DNA from: Paraclostridium tenue | GTDB lineage: Bacteria; Bacillota; Clostridia; Peptostreptococcales; Peptostreptococcaceae | Direction: 5' to 3' | DNA length: 64,000 nucleotides | NCBI RefSeq assembly: GCF_015668515.1 | Contig: NZ_JADPFO010000001.1 | Location: 113,139 to 177,138, forward strand | Made by a program: the position numbers and the translations under genes | The notes under the pieces: model-generated | The model's database searches: none | Seen by the model: the letters and a program-made list of their open reading frames with translations, nothing else | What the model was told of the DNA's origin: nothing | Shown here: positions 7,794-16,299 of the stretch, piece after piece | How the letters are laid out: every line of letters starts with the position of its first letter | Numbering within the stretch: position 1 is the first letter of the stretch

Positions 7794-8651
7794 AGTATCT
7801 TTATCTTTTTTAGATCTATATAATTTATTATCAACTAATTTCAATGCTTCATCAAAATTTATATTATTTTTATTAAAATGAGTTATACCAAAACTACAAG
7901 TAACATTAATTTTATTGTTTTCATATATAAAATCTGTACTTTTAATAAGATTTTTTAAATTCTTAATTATTTTATAAGTTTCTCTAACAGAAACGTTTTC
8001 GATAACGGCTATAAACTCATCTCCACCATATCTACAAGTCCAGCCATTAAAAGTTTTAATATAGTTATCTAATAAATGGGCAACTTCTTTAAGAACATAA
8101 TCACCACATAAATGCCCATAAGTATCGTTAATAGATTTAAACTTATCAATATCTAACATTACTAAACTAATTGAAAAATTTGATTTGGATAAATTTTTTA
8201 AAGCAACTGGGAGATGTTCATCTAGATATCTTCTATTAAAAATTTTAGTTAACTCATCTGTAACCACAATAGTATTAAGTCTATCTATTTCGCGTTTGAG
8301 CTCGTCAATTGTTTTATCTTTGTAAAGAGAAAGCATAGTATCATTAGTCACATCCTTTATAAGTTCAATAACATAATTATTTTCATTTAATTTAAATGGT
8401 GCAGCTATTATCATATATGTTTTATCGTCTAAAGTCTCTAATTTAGTAAATGAAGCGTTTTCATTTAAAGCTCTCATAGAGATACAATTAGAACATGGAG
8501 TTTGATTTTTCCAATAATCATAGCATTTATGACTTTCTGTGGGTCTAATAGTATTGTCAAAGTTTATAATTCTTTTATTTTTAGGATCGATTATTCTTTG
8601 AATTATAAACACATTCTTCAAAATCTCAATGCCATTATTTTCAAGAGTCAA
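7785..8651 (-). CDS. Diguanylate cyclase with Cys-containing PAS-like domain
   Basis: This 288-aa protein ends in a GGDEF domain with an intact GGDEF motif (209-213) and the DIDKFKSINDTYGH signature (about 167-180), so it should make cyclic di-GMP from GTP. No RxxD inhibitory site lies upstream of the motif. The N-terminal half is PAS-like with Cys43, Cys53 and Cys56 in a CYDYW...PCSNC pattern, known from clostridial sensor proteins; a redox or metal signal is inference. The start is TTG after GGAAGGAAGTG. No membrane segments are seen. Confidence 0.88.
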   Translation of the reverse strand: MTLENNGIEILKNVFIIQRIIDPKNKRIINFDNTIRPTESHKCYDYWKNQTPCSNCISMRALNENASFTKLETLDDKTYMIIAAPFKLNENNYVIELIKDVTNDTMLSLYKDKTIDELKREIDRLNTIVVTDELTKIFNRRYLDEHLPVALKNLSKSNFSISLVMLDIDKFKSINDTYGHLCGDYVLKEVAHLLDNYIKTFNGWTCRYGGDEFIAVIENVSVRETYKIIKNLKNLIKSTDFIYENNKINVTCSFGITHFNKNNINFDEALKLVDNKLYRSKKDKDTIS

Positions 8652-8758
8652 ACAAATTTCACTTCCTTCCTTAAATAACCCTATTAAATATTATAAAGTG
8701 TTATCTATTTATTTGCAAATTTTAGGTTATAATAGTTATTTTTTACAAATAAATAAAA

Positions 8759-8806
8759 TTAAACCTCATAATTTTAGTATATAAACTAAAAAATATGAGA
8801 TTTAAT
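8759..8806 (-). terminator. Terminator of the LexA-like gene
   Basis: Read on the minus strand, AAATCTCATA pairs with TATGAGGTTT with an inner TTTAGT/ACTAAA stem, followed by a T-rich stretch. Confidence 0.6.
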
Positions 8807-8858
8807 TTAAAAAGAGTATTAAATTTTACATTAATTTAAATCTAGTAAATAGCTTAAT

Positions 8859-9080
8859 TTATTTATTATCTAAAATAACTATAGACCTAGGTTGTTTGGA
8901 CTTTCTTTTTATGTAGCCAAGTTTTTCAAGCTTTTGCAAATGGCAAAAAACAGTAGAAGAAGAACTTAAATTAACGCCTTTAGCAATTTCTCGAATAGAA
9001 GGTGGGTACCCTGTTTTTGCAGTTGATGATTTTATAAAGTTTAAAATCTCAACCTGCTTATAATATAATTTAGAATACAT
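8859..9080 (-). CDS. LexA DNA-binding-domain-only protein, 73 aa
   Basis: The whole protein matches the N-terminal LexA winged helix: QVEILNFIKSSTAKTGYPPSIREIA, then SSSSTVFCHLQKLEKLGYI. The C-terminal autoprotease half with its Ser-Lys dyad is absent, and DNA after the stop does not continue LexA, so it is a short gene rather than a frameshift. Without self-cleavage it cannot respond to RecA as LexA does. AAGGAGG is well placed before the ATG. An SOS-box-like dyad lies 80-95 bases upstream. It might compete with full-length LexA, or act as a separate repressor. Confidence 0.85.
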   Translation of the reverse strand: MYSKLYYKQVEILNFIKSSTAKTGYPPSIREIAKGVNLSSSSTVFCHLQKLEKLGYIKRKSKQPRSIVILDNK

Positions 9081-9161
9081 ATGAGTACTACCTCCTTATA
9101 TTAAATATATGTAAAATTGAGTATAAGATAATTATATAATAACACTTTTTAACAAAAAAAT

Positions 9162-9175
9162 CAAACATATGTTTG
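9162..9175. promoter_or_regulatory. SOS-box-like palindrome
   Basis: CAAACATATGTTTG is a perfect 14-bp palindrome resembling the Bacillus/clostridial LexA box (core GAACNNNNGTTC), with A for G at the first core base. On the minus strand it lies just upstream of a -10 TATAAT (plus coordinates about 9131-9140) for the LexA-like gene, and about 100 bases ahead of the divergent RelA/SpoT gene. Confidence 0.6.
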
Positions 9176-9273
9176 GGATGGAATTTAAATTATTGAAAAT
9201 AATAATATAGTTAAAAACTTATACTTTGATATATAATAGTATATGAATTAATATCAAAAGTGAGGATGCTACA

Positions 9274-10080
9274 ATGTTAAGAAAAGATGAATTTTTAGAA
9301 AATTATCAAATAACTGAACAAGAATTAAAAGAAAATAATATAAATTGGAATGAAATAGAAAAAATATATGAAGACTATATAATATATAGAAAAAGTTATG
9401 AAACTCAAGCAGAATTAATAGCTACAATACTTAGAAGCCATCCTAAAGTTCACTCTGTAAAAACTAGAGTTAAAGACCCAGAGCATTTAATAGAAAAGAT
9501 AATAAGAAAAGTAGAAAATAGAAGAAAAAAATACGGTAAAGATTTTCATTTTACAGTAGATAATTATAAAAGTGAAATAACAGATTTAGTTGGTATAAGA
9601 GTCATACATATATTTAAAGAAGATTGGGAGGAAATCCATAGTTTTATAACTAGCATGTGGAAAGTTCTTGAAATTGTTTCAAATGTGCGTGAAGGAGATA
9701 ATACTAAAAAATTTGAAGAGTTAGGAATAGAAGTTTGTTCAAGAATATCAGGTTATAGATCTGTTCATTATTTAATAGAATCTTATCCAACTACACAAAA
9801 GATAATAGCTGAAATTCAAGTTAGAACAATATTTGAAGAAGGTTATGGAGAAATAGACCATCAACTTAGATATTCACATAAACAAATACCAGAAGTTTTA
9901 GCACAAAATTTAATGCTTTTAAATAGAATAGCAGGAAGCTCAGATGAAATGGCATCTTTAATAAATGTATTAAGTAAAAGCATAGAAGATGTTAAAACTG
10001 AATATGAAGAAAAATTAAAAGAAAAAGATAAAGAAATACAAGAGTTATTAAAAATAATAGAAGATAAAAATAACAAATGA
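9274..10080 (+). CDS. RelA/SpoT-domain (p)ppGpp synthetase, small type
   Basis: This 268-aa protein has a synthetase domain with RVKDPEHLIEKI (65-76), DLVGIRV (Asp104), SGYRSVHY (159-166) and AEIQVRT (179-185), all of the usual synthetase motifs. It lacks an HD hydrolase domain and TGS/ACT domains, so it is a small alarmone synthetase type that makes (p)ppGpp from GTP/GDP and ATP. The C-terminus (about 230-268) is Lys/Glu-rich coiled coil. GAGG precedes the ATG. It is divergent from the LexA-like gene, sharing the intergenic region with the SOS-like dyad. Confidence 0.88.
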   Translation: MLRKDEFLENYQITEQELKENNINWNEIEKIYEDYIIYRKSYETQAELIATILRSHPKVHSVKTRVKDPEHLIEKIIRKVENRRKKYGKDFHFTVDNYKSEITDLVGIRVIHIFKEDWEEIHSFITSMWKVLEIVSNVREGDNTKKFEELGIEVCSRISGYRSVHYLIESYPTTQKIIAEIQVRTIFEEGYGEIDHQLRYSHKQIPEVLAQNLMLLNRIAGSSDEMASLINVLSKSIEDVKTEYEEKLKEKDKEIQELLKIIEDKNNK

Positions 10081-10202
10081 TAACAAATTTAAATTATTGT
10101 GGAAAACATTATAATTTATGATATTATATATATTAATAATTAACTTAAGGTAAAAATTTTAATAAAAAGTTAATTAATAAAATGAATGGAGATGAAAAAA
10201 TA

Positions 10203-10874
10203 ATGGGATTTTTTAAAAGACTTAAAAATGTTGTAGAAGCCAAAGCTAACAAAGCTATTGAAAAGCATGAAGACCCAATAGAAATGTTAGAGTTATCAAT
10301 TAATAAAAAAGAAAAATTACTTCAAGATGCTAAAAAACAATGTGCAAACTTTATAGCATCAGTAGATAATATAAGAAATGAAAAGAAAACTTTAGAAGAA
10401 AGAATAGATAAATATGAGCAAGCTACTAAAGCTGCTTTATTAAAAGAAGATAATGAAAAGGCTCAAACTTTTGTTAAACAAAAACTAGAAATACAAGAAA
10501 AATTAACTCAAACAGTAGAAAGAATTCAAACACAAGATAAAAAGATACAAGAAATCAAGTTTAAAATAGAAGAATTAGAACTTGAAATATCTAAAATGAA
10601 ATCTAAAAAACAAGAATTAGCTACAAGACTTGATGTTGCTGAGATAAACAATGAAATAAATGAAACATTATCAGGTCTTAGTGATGACCATGGTATAAAC
10701 TTAGATGAACTTGAAAAGAAAGTTCAACAAAAAGAAAGCTATGGTAAAGCACTTGAAGATATGAAGCCCAAAAATGAAGATTCTATGCTTGATGATTATA
10801 TTAATAACTCACCTGTAGTTGACTCTAAGGTTGAAGATGAACTTGAGAGAATAAAAAGAGAAATGAATAAATAA
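10203..10874 (+). CDS. PspA/IM30 family protein
   Basis: This 223-aa protein starts MGFFKRLKNVVEAKANKAIEKHEDP, the typical PspA N-terminal amphipathic helix, and is helical and charged throughout with long coiled coils. PspA/Vipp1 proteins polymerise on damaged membranes and are ESCRT-III relatives. I prefer the ATG at 10203, with GGAGATG upstream, over the in-frame ATG at 10182, because the family begins at MGFF. It is followed by an attenuator-like terminator and then two envelope-type genes, suggesting a membrane-stress unit. Confidence 0.93.
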   Translation: MGFFKRLKNVVEAKANKAIEKHEDPIEMLELSINKKEKLLQDAKKQCANFIASVDNIRNEKKTLEERIDKYEQATKAALLKEDNEKAQTFVKQKLEIQEKLTQTVERIQTQDKKIQEIKFKIEELELEISKMKSKKQELATRLDVAEINNEINETLSGLSDDHGINLDELEKKVQQKESYGKALEDMKPKNEDSMLDDYINNSPVVDSKVEDELERIKREMNK

Positions 10875-10883
10875 TTACTACTT

Positions 10884-10915
10884 AAGGTAGATGGTCAAAG
10901 GCTATCTACCTTTTT
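10884..10915 (+). terminator. Terminator or attenuator after pspA
   Basis: The stem AAGGTAGAT/ATCTACCTT is followed by TTTTT, then the GGGGAGGG binding site of the next gene. Partial readthrough would set the ratio of PspA to the two downstream proteins. Confidence 0.75.
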
Positions 10916-10930
10916 GGGGAGGGAAACGAC

Positions 10931-11608
10931 ATGAATGAAAAGATACTACAAGAAAAGAAAAAATACGATAAGCTATATACTGATTTAGTATTTTCTGTAA
11001 ATGATTTAAAACAAATTTTAAGCGATAAAGAATTAAATAAAAGAGTTTTTATTAGAAAAGTAGATGACCTTTCTGAATACATGTCTTTTTTAAACAAATT
11101 AGAAAAAGAAGATGAACAAGATGATAAAGGTTTATTTTCTAAAATATTTAAGAAAAAATCAGATATTGATACGCAAATCCAAGCTTATTTAACTAAAGAT
11201 AAAAGAGAATCTATAAATAAACTTGATAAATGTGCTAAATGCAAATGTATAAACTGTGTAAGTGAGTGCCCTTTTAACAGATGCATAAACTGTAGAGAAT
11301 TAGAATATACTTATGAATGTGATAAAGAAAAATTTTGTTTCACAAAATCAACTGATACTGTAACTTTATACAATGAAGATGAAGAATTTAAATTTGATGT
11401 TAAAGGATACTTAATAGAAAAACATGAAGATGGATCTTTAAGTAGATATGTATATTTAGTAGATATTAAAGACAATGATAATCAGCAATTATTACAATAC
11501 TATAAATTTAAAGGTGAAGAAAGTTATGACTCTGTAATAGAGGGAGATGATGATAGCAATTTAGATAGACTATATAATAAGTTTATAGAAATGGGGTTAA
11601 ATGTATAA
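10931..11608 (+). CDS. Cys-cluster hypothetical protein in PspA operon
   Basis: This 225-aa soluble protein has a helical N-terminal half and a central cluster CAKCKCINCVSECP...CINC (about residues 97-120) with further Cys in YECDKEKFCF, enough for one or two zinc or Fe-S sites. The C-terminal half looks like a beta-rich domain (YLIEKHEDGSLSRYVYLVDI). I do not recognise a named family. GGGAGGG precedes the ATG. Its stop overlaps the next start by one base, so translation is probably coupled. Context suggests an envelope-stress role. Confidence 0.75.
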   Translation: MNEKILQEKKKYDKLYTDLVFSVNDLKQILSDKELNKRVFIRKVDDLSEYMSFLNKLEKEDEQDDKGLFSKIFKKKSDIDTQIQAYLTKDKRESINKLDKCAKCKCINCVSECPFNRCINCRELEYTYECDKEKFCFTKSTDTVTLYNEDEEFKFDVKGYLIEKHEDGSLSRYVYLVDIKDNDNQQLLQYYKFKGEESYDSVIEGDDDSNLDRLYNKFIEMGLNV

Positions 11609-12312
11609 TGAAGAATTTAAAAAGAAATATTACCCTTTTTTTAACTTTATTTATATTTACAATAACTTGTGCATTTAGTTTTTCAATTGATAAATCCTAT
11701 GCTAATACTTATGAAAAAGGAAAAAATACACTAGAATATCAAGTTGCTAAAGGAAGTTCGCATAGTTCGAGGCCAAGGATAAGCTCAAGTTCAAGTAAAA
11801 GTAGTTATAGACCTAGTTCAGGAACTTTCAAATCAAAAAGTAGTACGACAAAGTCTAGTTCAAGTGGTTTTACAACAAAACCAAAATCAGATGCTATAAA
11901 ACCAAAATCAAGTAGTCTAAAGCCAGATTCAGGTAAATTTAGCACAAAGCCAACACCTAAAAGTGAAAGCTCAGATAGTGATGTACAAAAACCAAAATCA
12001 AGTAGTATAAAACCAGATTCAGGTAAGTTTAGTACAAAGCCAAGCACAAAACCTAATACAAATAGCAATGATGAATCAGAGTCTAGTAATAATAAAAAGT
12101 ATTATGATGACGATTATAGAGGTTCAAGAAGAACCTATATACCACATAGTTATGGCGGAGGATTTTTTGGATTTGGTGGATACAATCCATTTAGATATAT
12201 GGGATACAGACTTGGAATAAGACCTATTATAATGGATGTAGTTTTAATAATAACTGTATTAATAGTTTTATATATAATAATAGATTTTATAAGAAGTAGA
12301 AAAAATAGATAA
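11608..12312 (+). CDS. Secreted Ser/Lys-rich repeat protein with C-terminal anchor
   Basis: This 234-aa protein has a signal peptide (about 1-33), a long Ser/Lys/Pro-rich low-complexity part with two near-identical repeats (KPKSSS.KPDSGKFSTKP), a Gly/Tyr/Phe patch (about 180-205) and a C-terminal transmembrane helix (about 208-228) ending in RSRKNR. The disordered stretch probably lies outside the cell between two membrane anchors, or after signal cleavage on one anchor. The ATG overlaps the previous stop. It resembles surface proteins encoded next to PspA in some Firmicutes, but I know no named function. Confidence 0.75.
   Translation: MKNLKRNITLFLTLFIFTITCAFSFSIDKSYANTYEKGKNTLEYQVAKGSSHSSRPRISSSSSKSSYRPSSGTFKSKSSTTKSSSSGFTTKPKSDAIKPKSSSLKPDSGKFSTKPTPKSESSDSDVQKPKSSSIKPDSGKFSTKPSTKPNTNSNDESESSNNKKYYDDDYRGSRRTYIPHSYGGGFFGFGGYNPFRYMGYRLGIRPIIMDVVLIITVLIVLYIIIDFIRSRKNR
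11902..12042 (+). repeat. Internal 51-bp tandem repeat (period 90 bp)
   Basis: Bases 11902-11952 and 11992-12042 are near identical and encode the KPKSSS.KPDSGKFSTKP units of the surface protein. Copy number may vary between strains. Confidence 0.85.
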
Positions 12313-12650
12313 AAATGGAAATTAAATTAAAAAATTAGATTAAATTTCATATATAAGGGCATATAATAAATAAAGTCTAATTAACCACTTATAAATTAAA
12401 AAAGCTAAGTTAGTATATAAAAACACTTAAATATAATTTCTTCTGAGAGTTATATAATAACTAAAGTATTTAAATTAAAATTTAAAGGCATACTCTCTTA
12501 GTATGTCTTTTTTGTATTTTACATAAAAAATTAATCATCAAATTATACATATATACAAGGAAATGAATATGAAATGTAGAACTATATACTAAAATGAATT
12601 AATTTATCCAAGTGGTAAAAATTTAGAAATTATAAGTAAGGAGAAGTAAA
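12313..12650 (+). promoter_or_regulatory. Leader of the FecB-type operon with terminator hairpin
   Basis: This 338-base gap holds one clear terminator, GGCATAC/GTATGTC then TTTTTT at 12487-12513. Upstream, CTGAGAGT near 12442 could pair with ACTCTC in the terminator loop, a possible but weak attenuator arrangement. It could instead just terminate the preceding operon. I see no B12 box or other known riboswitch, and no Fur-like dyad. Confidence 0.45.
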
Positions 12651-13568
12651 ATGAAAAAAAGAATTTTAGCATTAATAACAGGTATTTTTGTAGTAATGAT
12701 GGCTGTTGTTGGATGTGGTCAAAAAGATGTTGTAATAAAAGATAGAGAAGGAAATGATTTTAAAGTTCCAGCTAAAGTTGATAGAATAATATCAACAGCT
12801 CCATCAAATACAGAAATATTAGTTGAATTAGGATTAGCTGATAAATTGGTTGCTGTAGATAAATATTCTGCTGATGTAGCAGGTTTACCTAAAAACATTA
12901 AATTAATAGATTTTTCAAATCCAGATCCTGAGGCAATAATATCATTAAACCCAGACATGATAATAGCATCAGGACACAATAAAACTGAAAAAGGACAAGA
13001 TCCATTTAAAGTTATTAGTGAAGCAGGTATAAGTGTTGCTTATATACCAAGTAGTACAAGCATAAATGGTATATATGATGATATAATGTTTATAGCTGAT
13101 ATAACAGGAACTAAAGAAAAAGGTCAAAAAATAGTTGATAACATGAAAAATGAAATTAACGAAATAGCTAAAATTGGAAAAACTATAAAAACTAAGAAAA
13201 AAGTATACTTTGAAATAGGACCTTCACCAAACTTATATAGCTTTGGAGATGCAACATTCTTAAATGAAATGATAAACTTAGTTGGTGGAGAAAATATATT
13301 TGTAGATCAAAATGGATGGGTATCACCAAGTGCAGAATCTGTAATAGAAAAAAATCCAGATGTAATATTAACTAATGTAAATTATGTTCCAGATGCAGTT
13401 AAAGAAATAAAAGGCCGTGAAGGATGGCAAAACATAGCAGCAGTAAAAAATGGAAAAGTATACTTAGTAGATACAAATTCATCTTCTAGACCATCTCAAA
13501 ATATAGTAAAAGCATTAAAACAAATGGCGGAGTTTATAAATCCAGATGCATATGCAAAACAAAAATAA
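12651..13568 (+). CDS. ABC importer substrate-binding lipoprotein, FecB/BtuF type
   Basis: This 305-aa protein has a signal peptide with lipobox AVVGC (Cys22), so it is anchored outside the membrane. The mature part matches the class III binding fold for ferric-siderophore, haem or cobalamin: DRIISTAPSNTEILVELGLADKLVAVDKYS, then NPDMIIASGH. It is the first gene of a binding protein/permease/ATPase operon. The substrate cannot be read from sequence; the STAPSNTEIL region is also typical of BtuF-like proteins. GGAGAAG precedes the ATG. Confidence 0.88.
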   Translation: MKKRILALITGIFVVMMAVVGCGQKDVVIKDREGNDFKVPAKVDRIISTAPSNTEILVELGLADKLVAVDKYSADVAGLPKNIKLIDFSNPDPEAIISLNPDMIIASGHNKTEKGQDPFKVISEAGISVAYIPSSTSINGIYDDIMFIADITGTKEKGQKIVDNMKNEINEIAKIGKTIKTKKKVYFEIGPSPNLYSFGDATFLNEMINLVGGENIFVDQNGWVSPSAESVIEKNPDVILTNVNYVPDAVKEIKGREGWQNIAAVKNGKVYLVDTNSSSRPSQNIVKALKQMAEFINPDAYAKQK

Positions 13569-14577
13569 ACAATTAGTGATACTATCAATACCGTTAGTAT
13601 TTCTAATATTTAGTATTGGAACTTCCATAGGGAGTTCCAATATTCATGTATTAGACACTATTAGTATAATACTTAATAAGATATTTAACATACCTTTAAA
13701 AGAAGGAATAGACCCAAAAGACATATCAATAATATGGTTACTTAGACTACCAAGAGTATTACTAGCATTTATGGTAGGAGGCTGTTTAGGAGTTAGCGGT
13801 TGTGTAGTTCAATCAATTCTAAAAAATGAATTAGCATCACCTTATACACTAGGAGTATCTTCGGGAGCTTCACTAGGTGCAGGTCTTGTTATAATTCTTG
13901 GTATATCAATACCATTTCTCGGGCAATTAACTCTTCCTGTAATAGGTTTTTTATGTGGATTATTAACAGTATATGCAGTAGTAATTTTTTCTTCTAAGAT
14001 AGATAAAACTATGGCAAATAATACTATTATACTAGCAGGTATGGTATTTTCACTATTTGTAAATGCATTACTTACAACACTTACGGCAATTTTTAGCGAA
14101 GACATAAAAAGTATAAGTCTTTGGCAAATGGGTAGTTTTTCTATGAAGGGATGGTCATATGTAAAAGCCTTAATTCCATTTTTAATAATAGGCATCATAG
14201 GAGTTTTAAAATATACTAAGGAAATGGATATATTAACATTTGGCGAAGAACAAGCAAAAGCAGTAGGCGTTGATACAAGTAAAGTTAAGAAAAATTTATT
14301 TATATTTACTGCAGTTTTAACAGGAAGTGCAATATCTTTAAGTGGAACTATAGGATTTGTAGATTTAATAGCACCACATGTAGTAAGAAAAATATTTGGT
14401 TCAAAACATAAATACGTTATACCAATGTCTTTTGTATTTGGAGGTTCATTAATGGTTATAACAGATTTAATAGCAAGAACTATTATTTCCCCAGCAGAAC
14501 TTCCAGTTGGAGCAATAACAGCTATAATAGGTGCACCATTCTTTGCATATGTGTACTTTAGCAAAGGAAAGAAGTGA
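13546..14577 (+). CDS. FecCD-family ABC permease
   Basis: This 343-aa protein has about nine to ten membrane helices and FecCD signatures (LPRVLLAFMVGGCLGVSGCVVQSILKNELASPYTLGVSSGASLGA; FVDLIAPHVVRKIFG). It imports the chelate or vitamin delivered by the upstream lipoprotein. The start overlaps that gene by 23 bases; ATG codons at 13546 and 13552 are both possible. The ATPase gene begins four bases after the stop. Confidence 0.93.
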   Translation: MHMQNKNKQLVILSIPLVFLIFSIGTSIGSSNIHVLDTISIILNKIFNIPLKEGIDPKDISIIWLLRLPRVLLAFMVGGCLGVSGCVVQSILKNELASPYTLGVSSGASLGAGLVIILGISIPFLGQLTLPVIGFLCGLLTVYAVVIFSSKIDKTMANNTIILAGMVFSLFVNALLTTLTAIFSEDIKSISLWQMGSFSMKGWSYVKALIPFLIIGIIGVLKYTKEMDILTFGEEQAKAVGVDTSKVKKNLFIFTAVLTGSAISLSGTIGFVDLIAPHVVRKIFGSKHKYVIPMSFVFGGSLMVITDLIARTIISPAELPVGAITAIIGAPFFAYVYFSKGKK

Positions 14578-14581
14578 TAAA

Positions 14582-15337
14582 ATGCTAGAAGTAAAAAATC
14601 TTTATTGTGGGTATGATGATACTTTTATCATAAAAAATGTTAATTTTAAAGTTGAAAAAGGAAAAAATCTTTGTATAGTAGGACCTAATGGATGTGGTAA
14701 AAGTACGCTTTTAAAATCTATAGCAAACATCTTAGATTACAAAGGAAGTATAACAATAGATAATATGGAAGTTCGTAATTTTTCAAGAAAAGAACTTGCA
14801 AAAAAAGTAGGGCTAATGAGCCAAATAACTCAAATTTATTTTCCATACACTATATATGAAACTGTTGCACTTGGAAGATATGCTCATTCAAAAGGCATTT
14901 TTAATTCTTTAAGTAAAAAAGATAAAAATATTATTTTAGATTCTATTGATAAAGTAGGGCTTTTAGATATAAAAGACAAGCATATTAATGAATTAAGTGG
15001 AGGGCAATTACAAAGAGTATTTTTAGCTAGAACATTTGCTCAAGACCCAGATGTAATATTATTAGATGAACCTACAAATCACCTTGATTTAAAATATCAA
15101 ATAGAATTACTACAACATTTATCAAAGTGGACTAAAGAAAAAAATAAGATAGTTATTGGAGTAATTCATGATTTAAATTTAGTTCACTATTTTAGTGATG
15201 ATGTTTGTTTATTAAACCATGGAGAAATAATTTGTCATGGAAATTCTAAAGATGTATTTAATGGAGAGCATTTAAAAGATGTATATAATATAGATATAAA
15301 AAAATTCATGCTAGATGTACTTGAAAAATGGAAATAG
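14582..15337 (+). CDS. FecE-type ABC ATPase
   Basis: The 251-aa ATPase has Walker A GPNGCGKST, signature LSGGQLQR and Walker B VILLDEPTNHLD, followed by the switch His in GVIHDLN. I start it at MLEVKNLYCG, with GGAAAGAAGTGAT just upstream; an earlier in-frame start at 14531 would run far into the permease gene. It powers the permease at 13546. Confidence 0.94.
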   Translation: MLEVKNLYCGYDDTFIIKNVNFKVEKGKNLCIVGPNGCGKSTLLKSIANILDYKGSITIDNMEVRNFSRKELAKKVGLMSQITQIYFPYTIYETVALGRYAHSKGIFNSLSKKDKNIILDSIDKVGLLDIKDKHINELSGGQLQRVFLARTFAQDPDVILLDEPTNHLDLKYQIELLQHLSKWTKEKNKIVIGVIHDLNLVHYFSDDVCLLNHGEIICHGNSKDVFNGEHLKDVYNIDIKKFMLDVLEKWK

Positions 15338-15364
15338 TTATGCTTTTGGCATAGCTATTTTTTA
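15332..15364 (+). terminator. Terminator of the FecBCE-type operon
   Basis: The stem AAATAGTTATGC/GCATAGCTATTT (one G-U pair) is followed by a T-run and overlaps the ATPase stop. Confidence 0.85.
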
Positions 15365-15446
15365 ATTATTAATATATTTTAAAAGGATATTATTTATAGT
15401 TAAAGAATATATATAAGCTATATATTTAAAGTTAGGAGAGGATAAT

Positions 15447-16235
15447 ATGCTTTTAAAGTTAAATAATGAGCATAAAGATATAGTTTTAAATTATGTAGCA
15501 AAAGAACCTAGCATAAATTTATTTATAATAGGTGATATTGAACAATATGGATTTGATAAAGATTTTCAAGATGTTTGGGGAAAGTTTGACGATGAAAATA
15601 AATTAAAAGGTGTTTTATTAAGATTTACAAATAACTTCGTTCCATATATAGAGAACTTAAATGAAGATGTATCAGAATTTAAAGAAATCATAAAATCATA
15701 TAAAGGAAATAAAATTATATCAGGAAAAGATACTATAATAGAGAAATTCAAAGATGTAATAGACGATTATGAAGAAAAGCCTACTTACTTTTGTGAATTA
15801 AGAGATAATAAAAAACTTCTACCATGGGATGATAGTATAAAACTTGGGAAAGAAGAAGATGCAAATAGAATATATGATTTATTAATCACAATAGAAGAAT
15901 TTAATGTAAAAGATAGTGTTGATACTATAAGAGATAGGATACAAGACAATAGTAAAATAGTTTATTATATAGAAAATGATGATAAAGAAATTATAACTAT
16001 GTCACAAGTAGTAGCAGAAAATAGCAAATCTGCAATGATAGTAGGTGTAGCAACTAGAAAAGGATATAGAGAAAAAGGATATATGAGTAAATGTTTATCA
16101 AAATTATGTAATGATTTACTAGAAAGAAATAAGTTTTTATGTTTATTTTATGATAATCCAAAGGCAGGAAAAGTATACCACAAATTAGGATTTAAAGAGA
16201 TAGGAATATGGACCATGTTGGTTGAAAGAGTATAG
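15447..16235 (+). CDS. GNAT acetyltransferase, two-part
   Basis: This 262-aa protein has a C-terminal GNAT domain with the acetyl-CoA loop region VGVATRKGYREKGYMSKCLSKL and the late YHKLGFKEIG motif. The first 130 residues form a second, GNAT-like or adaptor domain with no clear CoA loop. This two-domain build occurs in acetyltransferases of unknown substrate in Firmicutes. GGAGAGG precedes the ATG, and a bidirectional terminator follows. Confidence 0.85.
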   Translation: MLLKLNNEHKDIVLNYVAKEPSINLFIIGDIEQYGFDKDFQDVWGKFDDENKLKGVLLRFTNNFVPYIENLNEDVSEFKEIIKSYKGNKIISGKDTIIEKFKDVIDDYEEKPTYFCELRDNKKLLPWDDSIKLGKEEDANRIYDLLITIEEFNVKDSVDTIRDRIQDNSKIVYYIENDDKEIITMSQVVAENSKSAMIVGVATRKGYREKGYMSKCLSKLCNDLLERNKFLCLFYDNPKAGKVYHKLGFKEIGIWTMLVERV

Positions 16236-16267
16236 ATATTTAGATTAGTCAATATATAAGATAAATT

Positions 16268-16298
16268 AAAAAAACTCCATAATATTATGGAGTTTTTT
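16268..16298. terminator. Bidirectional terminator
   Basis: A perfect palindrome built on ACTCCATAAT/ATTATGGAGT, flanked by A and T runs, lies between converging genes. Confidence 0.9.
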
Positions 16299-16299
16299 A

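Noticed and set aside
11805-12068. Minus-strand 87-aa frame rich in Leu/Gly/Phe
   Set aside because: It is a shadow of the Ser/Lys repeat coding in the surface-protein gene.
13842-14564. Minus-strand 240-aa frame
   Set aside because: It is a shadow opposite the FecCD permease, with no binding site and no family resemblance.
14531-14581. N-terminal extension of the FecE-type ATPase
   Set aside because: It would overlap the permease gene and precede the conserved MLEVKNL start, which has its own binding site.
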